NCBI GenBank assembly: GCA_963768585.1
Contig: CAVYIF010000019.1
Coordinates: forward strand, 62,001-126,000
Reading direction: 5' to 3'
From: CAVUNY01 sp963768585
Lineage (GTDB): Bacteria > Chloroflexota > Anaerolineae > Anaerolineales > Anaerolineaceae
DNA: 64,000 nucleotides
Shown here: positions 35,876-44,944 of the stretch, piece after piece
How the letters are laid out: the number at the start of each line of letters is the position of its first letter
Numbering within the stretch: the stretch's first letter is position 1
The notes under the pieces: generated by a model
Database searches by the model: none
What the model was told of the DNA's origin: nothing
What the model saw: the letters and a program-made list of their open reading frames with translations, nothing else
Position numbers and translations under genes: made by a program

Positions 35876-37405
35876 ATGTACAGCAAACAGGTCATCCGCC
35901 AGTACCATACTCCGAACTACATCGGCCAACGTGCTTTGGGCGAAGTGTTCTCGCAAGAGCTTTCCCCTGACGCAGGCGCTGAGTTGGACGCGTGGCTGCC
36001 CTGGGCTCCGGTCTCGCTCCTGCAGCAGCGCCTGCAAAGCGGCGAGCTGACCAGCCGCCTGCTGGCTTCGTATTTTCTGGGGCGCATCCGCCGCTACGCG
36101 CCGCTCAATGCCGTCGGAGAGTTGAACCCGGATGTGTGGGAGGTGGCCGGTCAGTTGGATGACGAACGCCGCGCAGGCACCCTGCGCGGACCGCTGCACG
36201 GTATTCCCATCCTCTTGAAGGACAATATTTCCACCGGCGACCGGATGCACACCACCGCCGGAGCTAAAGTGCTCGAACACTTCCGGGCCGGGGCCGATGC
36301 CTTCATTGCCCAGAAGCTGCGCGCCGCCGGGGCGCTCATCCTGGGCAAAACCAACCTTTCGGAATGGGCTAATTTCATGACCAGCACCTCGGCCAACGGC
36401 TTCAGCGTGTTGGGCGGCCAGGTGCGCAATCCCTACGGCAAATTTGATGTCTCCGGCTCCAGTTCGGGGTCGGCGGTGGCCGTGTCGGCCGGGTTGGTTC
36501 CGCTGGCCGTGGGTACCGAAACCTGCGGCTCGCTCATCGCTCCCGGCGCGGCCAACTCGCTGGCCGTGCTCAAGCCCACTCTGGGCCTGGTCAGCCGCCG
36601 GGGAATTATCCCAATTACCGCGGTAACCGATACCGCCGGGCCGATGGCCCGCAGTGTGGCCGATCTGGCCCTGCTGCTGCAGGCCATGGCGGGCCCCGAT
36701 CCTGAAGACCTGGCTACCCTTCAGCCGCAGGCGGAGTGGCCGGTCGATTGGTCAAGTTTTCTCGATGCGGACGCTTTGCGCGGCCTGCGCCTGGGATTTG
36801 TGTCCCCCCGCAAACCCCGGCCGGCCAAGCAGGACCTGATCGAACGCTGTACGCTTGTTTTGCGCGCCTGTGGGGCGCAGGTCGTCCATCTGTCCACCCG
36901 CCGGGCGGCCCCGTGGAAGCAGGTCATACAGGTATTTTGCTATGGCATGCAGCATGACCTGGCAGCCTATTTTCAGTCCGTGCCCGGCCCTGCCCCGGTT
37001 TCTTCGCTGGCCGAGATCATCACCTTTAACCAGGCCGACCTGCCCAACCGCGCGCCCTTTGGCCAGGATCTTTTGGAACGCTCGCAGGCTTTATCGCTCA
37101 CTTCTGCCGAGCATGCCGCCCTGGCTGAGAAAGTCCGCGCCGTTACCGGTGCTGAACTGCGCCGCTTGCGCAGGGAGGGACAGGTTGATCTGCTGGTTTC
37201 GCTGGATAACTCCCTGGCCGGCTATTATGCCATCGCCGGCTACCCGGCGCTGACCGTTCCCGCCGGCTACCGTAAGGCCGGCAAACCCTTTGGCCTGACC
37301 TTGGTCGGTGAGCCCTATGAAGACAGCCGCCTGATCGCTGCTGCTTATGCCTTTGAACAGGCCGCCAGGGCGCGAGTTGCGCCTGTGCTTCCAGGGGGGG
37401 CATAG
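35876..37405 (+). CDS. Amidase-signature family amidohydrolase
   Basis: 509 residues from ATG 35876, with GTAGGAG upstream. Amidase signature: catalytic lysine in IPILLKDNIS (about 104-113), the Ser-rich loop SGSSSGSAVAVSAG with the cis-serine (about 195), and the nucleophile in GTETCGSLIAPGA (about 213). The GTETCGS form is characteristic of the secreted or plant/fungal-type subgroup. No signal peptide is seen. Substrate not predictable. It stands between the AlkZ-like gene and the pyr leader. Confidence 0.9.
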   Translation: MYSKQVIRQYHTPNYIGQRALGEVFSQELSPDAGAELDAWLPWAPVSLLQQRLQSGELTSRLLASYFLGRIRRYAPLNAVGELNPDVWEVAGQLDDERRAGTLRGPLHGIPILLKDNISTGDRMHTTAGAKVLEHFRAGADAFIAQKLRAAGALILGKTNLSEWANFMTSTSANGFSVLGGQVRNPYGKFDVSGSSSGSAVAVSAGLVPLAVGTETCGSLIAPGAANSLAVLKPTLGLVSRRGIIPITAVTDTAGPMARSVADLALLLQAMAGPDPEDLATLQPQAEWPVDWSSFLDADALRGLRLGFVSPRKPRPAKQDLIERCTLVLRACGAQVVHLSTRRAAPWKQVIQVFCYGMQHDLAAYFQSVPGPAPVSSLAEIITFNQADLPNRAPFGQDLLERSQALSLTSAEHAALAEKVRAVTGAELRRLRREGQVDLLVSLDNSLAGYYAIAGYPALTVPAGYRKAGKPFGLTLVGEPYEDSRLIAAAYAFEQAARARVAPVLPGGA

Positions 37406-37814
37406 TGTAGCGTCTTTTTCGATCATTCTTTTTGTTTTTCTCTGTGACTCTGTGCCTCAGTGGTTAACTTCACATGGCGCGCCCCAAAAATCCCCCTTGA
37501 CAGATCCGAATTTCGTCCTATAATCCCTTTTCAGCATGTGCAGACAACTCTTGTTACCGCGTATCCCCCATCGGACGGCCCCGTCCCACCTGGGGGATTT
37601 GTTTTTACTCCCCGCTTTCAACCCCATCCCGGAAAATACTTTCCCGGGATATTTTTTTGTACGCGTCGGGGAGGGTCGCGGTGCTGCACCCGCCAAAAAA
37701 GATAAAGATCGCCTGGTTTCTTCCCCGGTCTTCAACCACTTTTTACCTTTTGGCTTTCTTTCCCCGCTTCTTTTCCAGGAACGGGGATTTTTTTATCCTT
37801 AAGTAGGAGGTGTT
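37406..37814 (+). promoter_or_regulatory. pyr operon leader with three tandem terminator-like hairpins
   Basis: Promoter TTGACA 37497-37502, 16-base spacer, TATAAT 37519-37524. Three hairpins follow, each ending in a T-run: 37563-37598 (ATCCCCCA/TGGGGGAT with an inner GGACGG/CCGTCC), 37626-37650 (ATCCCGG/CCGGGAT, seven T) and 37761-37787 (TCCCCG/CGGGGA, seven T). A possible alternative pairing is CTCCCCG near 37608 with CGGGGAG near 37667. pyrC begins 20 bases after the last T-run. A CACAGAG-type repeat is at 37436-37467. Confidence 0.7.
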
Positions 37815-38904
37815 ATGCTCAAACTTCCCGGCCTGATCGACCCCCATGTCCATCTGCGCGAACCTGGTGGCACCCACAAGGAGGATTGGGACAGCGGCAC
37901 GGCTGCCGCTCTGGCTGGCGGATTCACTCTGGTGCTGGCCATGCCCAATACGCAACCGCCGGTCACGGATGCCGCCACGTTGGAAAGGCTCTCTCCGCCG
38001 CCCGCCGCAAGGCGCGCTGCGATTACGCCCAATTCCTCGGCGCCGGAGATCCAACCTTGAAGTTGCTGCCGGTCTCGCCCCCCAGGCGGCCGGCCTCAAA
38101 ATGTATCTTGACCAGACCTACGGCCCGCTCCGCCTGGACGAGATGAGCCTGTGGCGCGACCATCTCGAGCGCTGGCCGCGCAGCGCGCCGGTCGCCGTCC
38201 ACGCCGAGGGCCGCACTCTGGCTGCCGTAATCCTCGCTGCTTCCCTGGTGGGGCGCAGCTTGCACATCTGTCACGTCGCCACCCGTGAAGAAATCCTTCT
38301 GGTGCGCGCCGCCAAAGAACACGGCCTGCCGGTGACCTGCGAGGTAAGCCCGCACCATCTCTTTCTAAGCACCGCCGACCTGCCTGGGCTGTCTGCCGGG
38401 CGTGGCGAGGTCCGTCCGCGCCTGGCCTCGCCCGCCGACTGCCAGGCCCTGTGGGACAACCTGGATGTGATCGACTGCTTCGCCAGCGATCATGCTCCGC
38501 ATACCCTGGCCGAAAAAGACGGCCCCAACCCGCCCCCCGGTTTTCCCGGTCTGGAGACCAGCCTGCCCCTGCTCCTGAGCGCCGTGGCCGAGGGCCGCCT
38601 GACCATCGAGGACCTGGTGGCGCGCTGTGTCACCAATCCGCGGCGCATCTTTGGCCTGCCTGCCCAGCCGGATACGTGGGTCGAGGTCGATCCGCAGGCC
38701 CGTTGGGAAATCCGAGGCGCTGATCTGCAGACGCGCTGCGCCTGGACGCCCTTCGAGGGTCGCCAGGTGCAGGGCCGTGTGCTGCGGGTCGTCCTGCGCG
38801 GGCAGGATGCCTTTCGGGACGGGCAGGTTCTGGCCCGGCCTGGCACGGGCAGGCACCTCATCCGGTCCGTTGAAACAAAGAGTACAGGATACAAGGATGG
38901 ATAG
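37815..38904 (+). CDS. pyrC: Dihydroorotase, two homopolymer frameshifts
   Basis: Start ATG 37815 with TAGGAGG upstream. Zinc site GLIDPHVHLREPGG at the N-terminus; VAVHAEGRT, SLHICHVAT, CEVSPHHL and FASDHAPHT supply the other histidines and the catalytic aspartate. Around 37985-38060 the frame must be changed twice. One missing A in GGAAAGG and one missing G in CTTGAAG restore TLEKALSAARRKARCDYAQF and DPTLEVAAGLAPQ. This pattern points to homopolymer sequencing errors. Catalyses ring closure of carbamoyl-aspartate. The last 15 or so residues (ETKSTGYKDG) come from a dispersed repeat. Confidence 0.85.
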
Positions 38905-38959
38905 GATGGATAGGATGAAAGGTTTTATCCTGGCTATCCTAAGTATGCTTTCATCCTGT
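38884..38959. repeat. GGATAGGAT-type inverted repeat
   Basis: ACAGGAT at 38884-38890 pairs with ATCCTGT at 38953-38959; inside are GGATGGATAGGAT direct repeats and an ATCCTGGCTATCC complement. It spans the pyrC stop, so it supplies the C-terminal residues of PyrC. A shorter TATCCTATCCTATC stretch occurs near 19097-19110. Confidence 0.65.
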
Positions 38960-39012
38960 AAATTGTGACCAACTGAAATAATAACTGACTCAAATATCAA
39001 GGAGATTATCGT

Positions 39013-40014
39013 ATGGCAATGCACACTCCCCCCCTTCGCCAGCACAGCCCGTACCTGCCCTTTGGCGACCACCAGACCTCGCCGTTCTACGGCAAGAGCA
39101 TCTTATCGGTAAAACAATTTGACCGCGATGACCTGGCGTACATCTTCGGTGTCGCCCAGGAAATGCAGGAGATGGTGCGCCGCGTGGGCAGCTTCGACCT
39201 GCTCAAAGGCAAGATCCTGGCCAACTTGTTCTATGAGCCTTCCACTCGCACCTCTTCGTCCTTTACCTCAGCCATGGAGCGCCTTGGCGGCAGTGTGATC
39301 CCGATCAATGAGGTGCGCTACTCCTCTGTCTCGAAGGGTGAATCGCTGCCCGATACCATCCGCACCCTGGAGTGCTATGCCGATGTGATCGTGCTGCGCC
39401 ACCCCGAAACCGGCTCAGCCGAGCTGGCGGCACGCTACGCCCACAAGCCGGTGATCAACGCCGGCGATGGCATCGGTGAGCACCCCACCCAGGCCCTTCT
39501 CGACCTGTATACAATCCAGGCCGAACTTGGTAAAATCGACGGCCTGACCGTCACCATGCTCGGCGACTTGCGCTTTGGCCGTACGGTTCATTCGCTGGCC
39601 CGCCTGCTGACTCTGTATAACGTCAAGATCAACTACATTTCCCCTGAAATCTTGCGCATGCCGCCTGAAATTTTCGAAGAGATCGCTTCGATCGGTGACT
39701 CCGGCACCCGTCAGGCCGAATACCGCCAGCTTGATCCTGTTTTAGCCAGCACCGATGTGCTCTATGTCACCCGCATCCAGAAAGAGCGCTTCACCGACCC
39801 CGAGCAGTACGAGGCGGTCAAAGGCAGCTATGTCATCGACCCGGCGGTGATGGCTGGCGCCAAAGACGAGATGATCGTCATGCACCCCTTGCCGCGGGTG
39901 GGCGAGATCAGCATGGATGTTGACGACGATCCCCGCGCGGCTTACTTCCGCCAGATGGAATACGGCCAGTACGTGCGTATGGCCCTGCTGGCGATCGTAC
40001 TCGGTAAAGCATAA
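39013..40014 (+). CDS. pyrB: Aspartate carbamoyltransferase catalytic chain
   Basis: 333 residues from ATG 39013 with AAGGAG upstream. Carbamoyl-phosphate site FYEPSTRTSSSFTSAM (about 74-89), 80s-loop VSKGESLPDT, GDGIGEHPTQALLDLYTI (about 154-171), LGDLRFGRTVHS (about 185) and MHPLPRVGEISMDVD (about 296) are all intact. Forms N-carbamoyl-L-aspartate in pyrimidine synthesis. No regulatory pyrI gene is in the operon. Second gene of the pyr unit. Confidence 0.96.
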   Translation: MAMHTPPLRQHSPYLPFGDHQTSPFYGKSILSVKQFDRDDLAYIFGVAQEMQEMVRRVGSFDLLKGKILANLFYEPSTRTSSSFTSAMERLGGSVIPINEVRYSSVSKGESLPDTIRTLECYADVIVLRHPETGSAELAARYAHKPVINAGDGIGEHPTQALLDLYTIQAELGKIDGLTVTMLGDLRFGRTVHSLARLLTLYNVKINYISPEILRMPPEIFEEIASIGDSGTRQAEYRQLDPVLASTDVLYVTRIQKERFTDPEQYEAVKGSYVIDPAVMAGAKDEMIVMHPLPRVGEISMDVDDDPRAAYFRQMEYGQYVRMALLAIVLGKA

Positions 40015-40029
40015 GAGATCAGGAATCAC

Positions 40030-41568
40030 ATGGCCCAATCTTTTTTTGAAAATCTCGAAGCGCGCGCCCGCCAGACCGGTTCGCTGCTGTGCGTCGGGCT
40101 GGACCCGCATCCCGCCGACCTGGTGGAAAACAGCGCCGATACGCGCGGTACGCCCGCACTGCGAGCGGCGGACCCTCGTCAGGGTGCCGAAGCGGCAGAC
40201 CCTCGTCAGGGTGCCGAAGCGGCATTAAATTTCTGCCTGCGTCTGATCGAAGCCACCGCGGAGTTCGCCCTGGCCTTCAAACCCAATGCGGCCTTCTTCG
40301 AGGCATTCGGGCCGTCCGGTTGGGAGGCGCTCAAGGCGGTGATCGCCGCCGTACCTCCCGGCATTCCGGTTATCCTGGATGCCAAGCGCGGCGATATCGC
40401 CTCCACCGCCGAGGCTTATGCTCGAGCGGCGTTTGAAACCATGGGCGCCCATGCCCTGACCGCCAGCCCATACCTGGGGCGCGATTCGCTCGAGCCCCTG
40501 CTGCGCGACCCGGCCCGCGCGGTCTTTATGCTGTGCAAGACCTCCAACCCCGGTTCGGCCGACCTGCAGGACCTGGAACTGGCCGGCTTTCCAGGGGGGG
40601 TGGGGGAGCCGCGCCGCCTGTACGAGCATGTGGCCGGCCTGGCGGCCGCATGGAATGCGAACGGCAATCTGGGCCTGGTAGTTGGCGCCACCCATCCCGC
40701 GGCCCTGCAGCGGGTGCGCGCCCTGGCGTCCGATCTGTGGATCCTGGCGCCTGGGGTGGGTGCCCAGGGGGGTGACCTGCGTGCGGCCTTGAAGGCCGGC
40801 CTGCGGGCCGACGGCCTGGGCCTGCTGCTGCCCGTTTCGCGGGCAATCTCGCGCGCCGCGGATCCCGCACAGGCCGCTCGCGCATTGGTGGACGAGATCA
40901 ACGCCGTCCGTAAGGATTTAAAGCAAGCGGACTCTGTTCAACGCATTTCAACCAAAGAACAGTCGCCGGGGAATGCGGGTTTTCCGGCTGCCCTGGCGGA
41001 CGGTTTGCTCGCTGCCGGCTGCGTGCGCTTCGGCCAGTTTACGCTTAAGTCAGGCCTGGTCTCGCCGATTTACATCGACCTGCGCCGCCTGATTTCTCAC
41101 CCCGCCCTGCTGGCGGCGGTTGGCGCCGCCTACCGTCCGCTGCTTGCCGGGCTGTCCTACGCTCGGTTGGCAGCATTGCCTTATGCTGCCCTGCCGATCG
41201 CGGCCGCCATCAGCCTTCAGAGCGGCCGACCATTCATCTACCCGCGCAAAGAGGCCAAAGATTACGGCACGCGGGTTGAGATCGAGGGTGAGTTTCAACC
41301 TGGCGAGACTGTGGTGGTGATCGATGACCTGGCCACGACCGGCGAGAGCAAATTCGAAGCCATCCAAAAACTGACCGCCGCCGGCCTGACCGTGCGCGAC
41401 GTGGTGGTGCTGGTCGACCGCCAGTCGGGCGCCGCCCAAAACCTGGACGCGGCCGGGCTGCGGCTGCATGCTGTGTTCACTTTGAGCGCCTTGCTCGACT
41501 ACTGGGAGCGTGTCGGGTCGGTCCCGCCGGACCAGATTGCCGCCGCCCGTGCATTTTTGGCCCAATGA
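40030..41568 (+). CDS. pyrFE: Orotidine-5'-phosphate decarboxylase / orotate phosphoribosyltransferase fusion
   Basis: 512 residues. Residues 1-300 are a type 2 OMP decarboxylase: LLCVGLDPHPADL, AFKPNAAFFEAFG, catalytic LDAKRGDIAST (about 119-129). Residues about 320-510 are orotate phosphoribosyltransferase: SGLVSPIYIDLR, YPRKEAKDYGT and the PRPP loop VVVIDDLATTGESK (about 428). Fusion in the order F-E differs from the eukaryotic E-F UMP synthase. Residues about 48-65 are an 18-residue insertion encoded by two 27-nt repeats in a region that is normally a short loop before NFCLRLIEAT. The stop overlaps the pyrD start. Confidence 0.94.
   Translation: MAQSFFENLEARARQTGSLLCVGLDPHPADLVENSADTRGTPALRAADPRQGAEAADPRQGAEAALNFCLRLIEATAEFALAFKPNAAFFEAFGPSGWEALKAVIAAVPPGIPVILDAKRGDIASTAEAYARAAFETMGAHALTASPYLGRDSLEPLLRDPARAVFMLCKTSNPGSADLQDLELAGFPGGVGEPRRLYEHVAGLAAAWNANGNLGLVVGATHPAALQRVRALASDLWILAPGVGAQGGDLRAALKAGLRADGLGLLLPVSRAISRAADPAQAARALVDEINAVRKDLKQADSVQRISTKEQSPGNAGFPAALADGLLAAGCVRFGQFTLKSGLVSPIYIDLRRLISHPALLAAVGAAYRPLLAGLSYARLAALPYAALPIAAAISLQSGRPFIYPRKEAKDYGTRVEIEGEFQPGETVVVIDDLATTGESKFEAIQKLTAAGLTVRDVVVLVDRQSGAAQNLDAAGLRLHAVFTLSALLDYWERVGSVPPDQIAAARAFLAQ
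40171..40224 (-). repeat. Two tandem 27-nt units inside pyrF
   Basis: Units at 40171-40197 and 40198-40224 are identical. Each has ACCCTCGTCAGGGT as a palindrome followed by GCCGAAGCGGC; read on the minus strand this is a CGCTTCG head followed by the hairpin, as in the sialidase and sulfatase units. In frame, adding ADPRQGAEA twice. Confidence 0.85.
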
Positions 41569-42599
41569 GCGCCTACGATCGCCTGCGCCCGTGGATCTAT
41601 CGCCTCAGCCCGGAGCAGGCCCACGCCATCACCCTGGCCTTGCTGCGCCTGGCGGGTGCACTCCCTCCCGCTCGAGCGCTGCTGAGAAGCTGGTTCCAGC
41701 CGCACAACGCTTTCTCGAACCCGCCTGTGCGCGCCTTTGGGTTGGATTTTCCGAATCCGGTCGGTCTGGCAGCAGGCTATGATAAAGACGGCCTGGGTTG
41801 GCGCGGCCTGGCCTGCCTGGGTTTTGGCCATCTCGAGTTGGGGACGGTCACGCCCCGCCCGCAGCCCGGCAACCCCAGGCCGCGTGTTTTTCGTCTGGTC
41901 GAGGATGAAGGCGTGATCAACCGCATGGGGTTTCCCGGCCGGGGGGCCAGCTTCATGGCCCAACGCCTGCAGGGTGCACGCCCGTCCGGGCTCGTGCTGG
42001 GGGTCAATATTGGCAAGAACAAAGATACCCCGCTCGAGCAGGCTGCCCGTGATTACCTGGATTTGTTTGCCACTTTTGCCCCCCTGGCTGGCTACCTGGC
42101 AGTTAATGTCAGCTCGCCCAATACGCCCGGCCTGCGCTCTCTGCAGACTCGCCGTGCCCTGGAAGGGCTGCTTGGCCCACTGGCCGCCGCCCGCGAGGAG
42201 TATGCCCGCCTGGCAGGCCGTCATGTTCCGCTATTGGTCAAGCTGGCCCCCGATCTGGATGAGGCCGGCCTGGATGGGGCATTGGAGGCGATTCTCGCCT
42301 GCGGGATGGACGGGGTTATTCAAGGCAACACCACGCTGCAGCGTCCCGGCTTACACTCATCCTTTGCGAGGCAGGAGGGCGGCTTAAGCGGCCGCCCGCT
42401 GGAAGCACTGGCCTTGGCATCCTTGCGCCGCACTATCGCCTGCCTTGATGGTCGCCTGCCGGTAGTTGCCAGCGGCGGCATCCTGGACCCGGTCGGGGCG
42501 CGCCTGCGCCTGGAAGCCGGGGCCGTGTTGGTGCAGTTGTATACAGGCCTGATCTACCGCGGGCCCGGGCTGGTGCGTGAGGTGCTCGAGGAATTGTAG
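41565..42599 (+). CDS. pyrD: Dihydroorotate dehydrogenase (quinone), class 2
   Basis: 344 residues. Class 2 features are an N-terminal membrane-associated helical segment (about 1-45) and a catalytic serine in VNVSSPNTPGLR (about 181). FMN-site motifs: NPVGLAAGYDKDG (about 64), ELGTVTPRPQPGNPRPR, NRMGFPG, and VASGGILDPVGARLRLEAGA near the C-terminus. Oxidises dihydroorotate with quinone, so the operon needs a respiratory quinone. The ATGA overlap with pyrFE shows coupling. Last gene of the operon. Confidence 0.95.
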   Translation: MSAYDRLRPWIYRLSPEQAHAITLALLRLAGALPPARALLRSWFQPHNAFSNPPVRAFGLDFPNPVGLAAGYDKDGLGWRGLACLGFGHLELGTVTPRPQPGNPRPRVFRLVEDEGVINRMGFPGRGASFMAQRLQGARPSGLVLGVNIGKNKDTPLEQAARDYLDLFATFAPLAGYLAVNVSSPNTPGLRSLQTRRALEGLLGPLAAAREEYARLAGRHVPLLVKLAPDLDEAGLDGALEAILACGMDGVIQGNTTLQRPGLHSSFARQEGGLSGRPLEALALASLRRTIACLDGRLPVVASGGILDPVGARLRLEAGAVLVQLYTGLIYRGPGLVREVLEEL

Positions 42600-42628
42600 C
42601 GTTTACCCTGCTATTTCAAAGAAATTCG

Positions 42629-42668
42629 ATACAAACTGCGCATCATCGCGCGGTTTGTATTTTTTTTG
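42629..42668 (+). terminator. Terminator of the pyr operon
   Basis: ATACAAAC-TGCGC and CGCG-GTTTGTAT arms around CATCAT, followed by eight T residues at 42661-42668. Confidence 0.85.
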
Positions 42669-42904
42669 TCTGCCAAACAAATGTGCGCCAGGTAGGCTAA
42701 AAGGCATAAAAGTGCAATTCGTCTTAATGGTTTGTTAATTAATTAATATTGAATTAATATTTTGGATCACTATAATCATCTTATATATCAGATTAATGCT
42801 ATCTTATTTGGTAAATAAGGAGGGTTATGGATTGATTTTTGAAAAGTTCACATGGTTGCCAATCAAAAGTTTTCGATTGAACAAGGAAAATAAAGGGTAA
42901 AATT
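42669..42904 (+). promoter_or_regulatory. Promoter and leader of the multicopper oxidase gene
   Basis: A+T-rich. TTGAAT 42749-42754, 16-base spacer, TATAAT 42771-42776. In the leader, AAGGAGGG at 42817-42824 is followed by ATG-GAT-TGA (42827-42835), a two-codon ORF with a better ribosome site than the oxidase itself. Short CAATC/GATTG stem near 42858-42880. Confidence 0.6.
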
Positions 42905-44890
42905 ATGGTTTCACGTCGCAAATTTCTCCAATCTGCCGCATTGTTTGGCGCAGGCTTTTTTCTCCCCAAGCCATTATCCGGTCCGCTTCTCCCTCAGGAC
43001 TATCATCCTCGTCTGGACCCCACCTTAATCCCCAAGTACGCCGCCGATTTAATTCTGCCTCCGGCCATGCCCAGAGACAGTGTGATTACCGGTGCCAAAG
43101 GTGAGGAGGTCGATTACTATGAAATCGGGGTAAAGCAGGAGTTACAGCAAATTCTCCCGCCGGGAGGGTCGACCAACTTCAATAAAACCACGGTGTGGAG
43201 TTATTATTCCATCGCAGAACCAACGACATTCAATTATCCGGCTTACACCATCGAAGCCCAGGCTGACCGCCCGGTGCGGGTGAAATGGGTCAACAAACTG
43301 GTTGATTCCCAAAACAATTACCTGCCCCATATCCTACCGGTCGACCCGACTCTGCATTGGGCTAACCCGGCCGGCCCGCGCGATATGCGCCCGACCTTCA
43401 CCACCCAGCCCTTTGCCTACCGCGGGCCGGTGCCGATAGTGACCCATGTTCATGGGGCCCATGCCTTTGAAGAGAGCGATGGTTACACCGACGCCTGGTT
43501 CCTGCCAGATGCGGACAATATTCCCCCTGAGTATTTCAAGGTGGGAACCCATTATGACGAGTTTAAAGCCACCTTCGAGGCCAAATACGGCCAGGTGTGG
43601 GAACCGGGTTCAGCCGTGTTTCAGTACGATAACGACCAGCGCGCCGCGACCCTCTGGTATCACGACCACGCCCTGGGCATGACCCGCCTCAACGTCTATG
43701 CTGGTCCGGCAGGCTTTTACATGGTGCGCGGAGGATCTTCGGATCTGCCCGCGGGCGATTTGCCTTCCGGTAATTACGAAATTCCGATCGTTATCCAGGG
43801 CCGCTCATTTTATGCCGATGGCAGCCTGTATTTCCCCGATTCGCGGGAAGAGTTCGATGATTTTTCCGGGCCTTTTATTCCTGACAGCGACATCTCCCCG
43901 ATCTGGAACCCCGAATTCTTTGGCGAAACGATGGTGGTCAATGGCCGTACCTGGCCCGTGCAGCATGTGGAACCGCGCCGCTACCGCTTGCGCTTTTTAA
44001 ACGGCTGCAATGCTCGCTTCGTTATTTTAAAACTCACCACCGAAGATCCCAGCTTGATAACAAGCACTCCCCCCTATACCTCGGCTGTACCCTTCGGGGT
44101 GATCGGCACTGAAGGCGGTTTTTTGGCGGACGCCGATAAGGTTCAGCTGGAAACGCTTTTGATAGCGCCTGCGGAACGGATGGATGTGATTGTCGACTTC
44201 TCCACCTTCGAGGACGGTGCCGAGGTGTACGTGGTCAACCTTGGCCCGGACGAACCCTACGGCGGTGGAGTGCCGGGGGTTGATTTCCCGTTTGCGGACC
44301 CCATGACTACCGGGCAGGTGATGAAGTTTGTGGTGGACCTCGGTTTGGTGGGAGAAGACACTACCCTGGCTTTTGACAGTATCACCCTTCCTGAACTGAC
44401 CCGCCTTGGAACGGCACAGCGCACCCGCAAGGTCTCGCTCAACGAAGAGGATTCTGAGGTTTTGAATGAGGTCGGCCCGCGCGAAGCCGTGCTGGGCACG
44501 GTCGAGATGGTAAACGGTATACTGACCCCAATGCCCATGCTGTGGGGCGACTCGATCACCGAAACGCCGGTACAGGGTGTGGAAGAAATCTGGGAAATTT
44601 ATAATTACACCATGGATGCTCATCCCATTCACATTCACCAGATCATGTTCGAGGTGGTCAATCGCGAAAGCATGCAGGCCCCTGGTACACTTCGCCCGCC
44701 GGAAAGCTGGGAGACGGGGTTTAAAGACACCGTGATAGCTTATCCGGGTGAAATTACCCGCGTGAAGCTCCGTTTTGACAATCTTGGCCTGTACGTGTGG
44801 CACTGCCACATTATCGACCACGAAGATAACGAAATGATGCGCCCGCTGCGCGTCGTGCGCCAGTATTTTTTCCCCAACATAAGCGCGTAA
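42905..44890 (+). CDS. Multicopper oxidase (CotA/bilirubin oxidase-like)
   Basis: 661 residues with a twin-arginine start MVSRRKFLQSAALFGAGFF, so exported folded by the Tat system. Four copper motifs are present: THVHGAH (about 180), LWYHDHALGMTRLNVYAG (about 250), HPIHIHQIMFEV (about 573) and VWHCHIIDHEDNEMM (about 635), the last with the type 1 Cys and axial Met. Oxidises phenolics, bilirubin-like compounds or metal ions with reduction of O2 to water. The tat genes at 51.6-54.2 kb could supply the export route. Own promoter and terminator. Confidence 0.93.
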   Translation: MVSRRKFLQSAALFGAGFFLPKPLSGPLLPQDYHPRLDPTLIPKYAADLILPPAMPRDSVITGAKGEEVDYYEIGVKQELQQILPPGGSTNFNKTTVWSYYSIAEPTTFNYPAYTIEAQADRPVRVKWVNKLVDSQNNYLPHILPVDPTLHWANPAGPRDMRPTFTTQPFAYRGPVPIVTHVHGAHAFEESDGYTDAWFLPDADNIPPEYFKVGTHYDEFKATFEAKYGQVWEPGSAVFQYDNDQRAATLWYHDHALGMTRLNVYAGPAGFYMVRGGSSDLPAGDLPSGNYEIPIVIQGRSFYADGSLYFPDSREEFDDFSGPFIPDSDISPIWNPEFFGETMVVNGRTWPVQHVEPRRYRLRFLNGCNARFVILKLTTEDPSLITSTPPYTSAVPFGVIGTEGGFLADADKVQLETLLIAPAERMDVIVDFSTFEDGAEVYVVNLGPDEPYGGGVPGVDFPFADPMTTGQVMKFVVDLGLVGEDTTLAFDSITLPELTRLGTAQRTRKVSLNEEDSEVLNEVGPREAVLGTVEMVNGILTPMPMLWGDSITETPVQGVEEIWEIYNYTMDAHPIHIHQIMFEVVNRESMQAPGTLRPPESWETGFKDTVIAYPGEITRVKLRFDNLGLYVWHCHIIDHEDNEMMRPLRVVRQYFFPNISA

Positions 44891-44893
44891 ACA

Positions 44894-44928
44894 ATACGGG
44901 GGCTGGCCATTTTGGCCAGCCCCCGTAT
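44894..44928. terminator. Bidirectional terminator between oxidase and LRR genes
   Basis: Perfect 16-bp arms ATACGGGGGCTGGCCA / TGGCCAGCCCCCGTAT with a TTT loop, followed by CTAAAAAATA. It sits between two convergent genes. Confidence 0.85.
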
Positions 44929-44944
44929 CTAAAAAATACCCCGA

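Noticed and set aside
37460..37802. Leader peptide or small gene in the pyr leader
   Set aside because: Open frames run through three hairpins with T-runs and have no ribosome site; better explained as untranslated leader.
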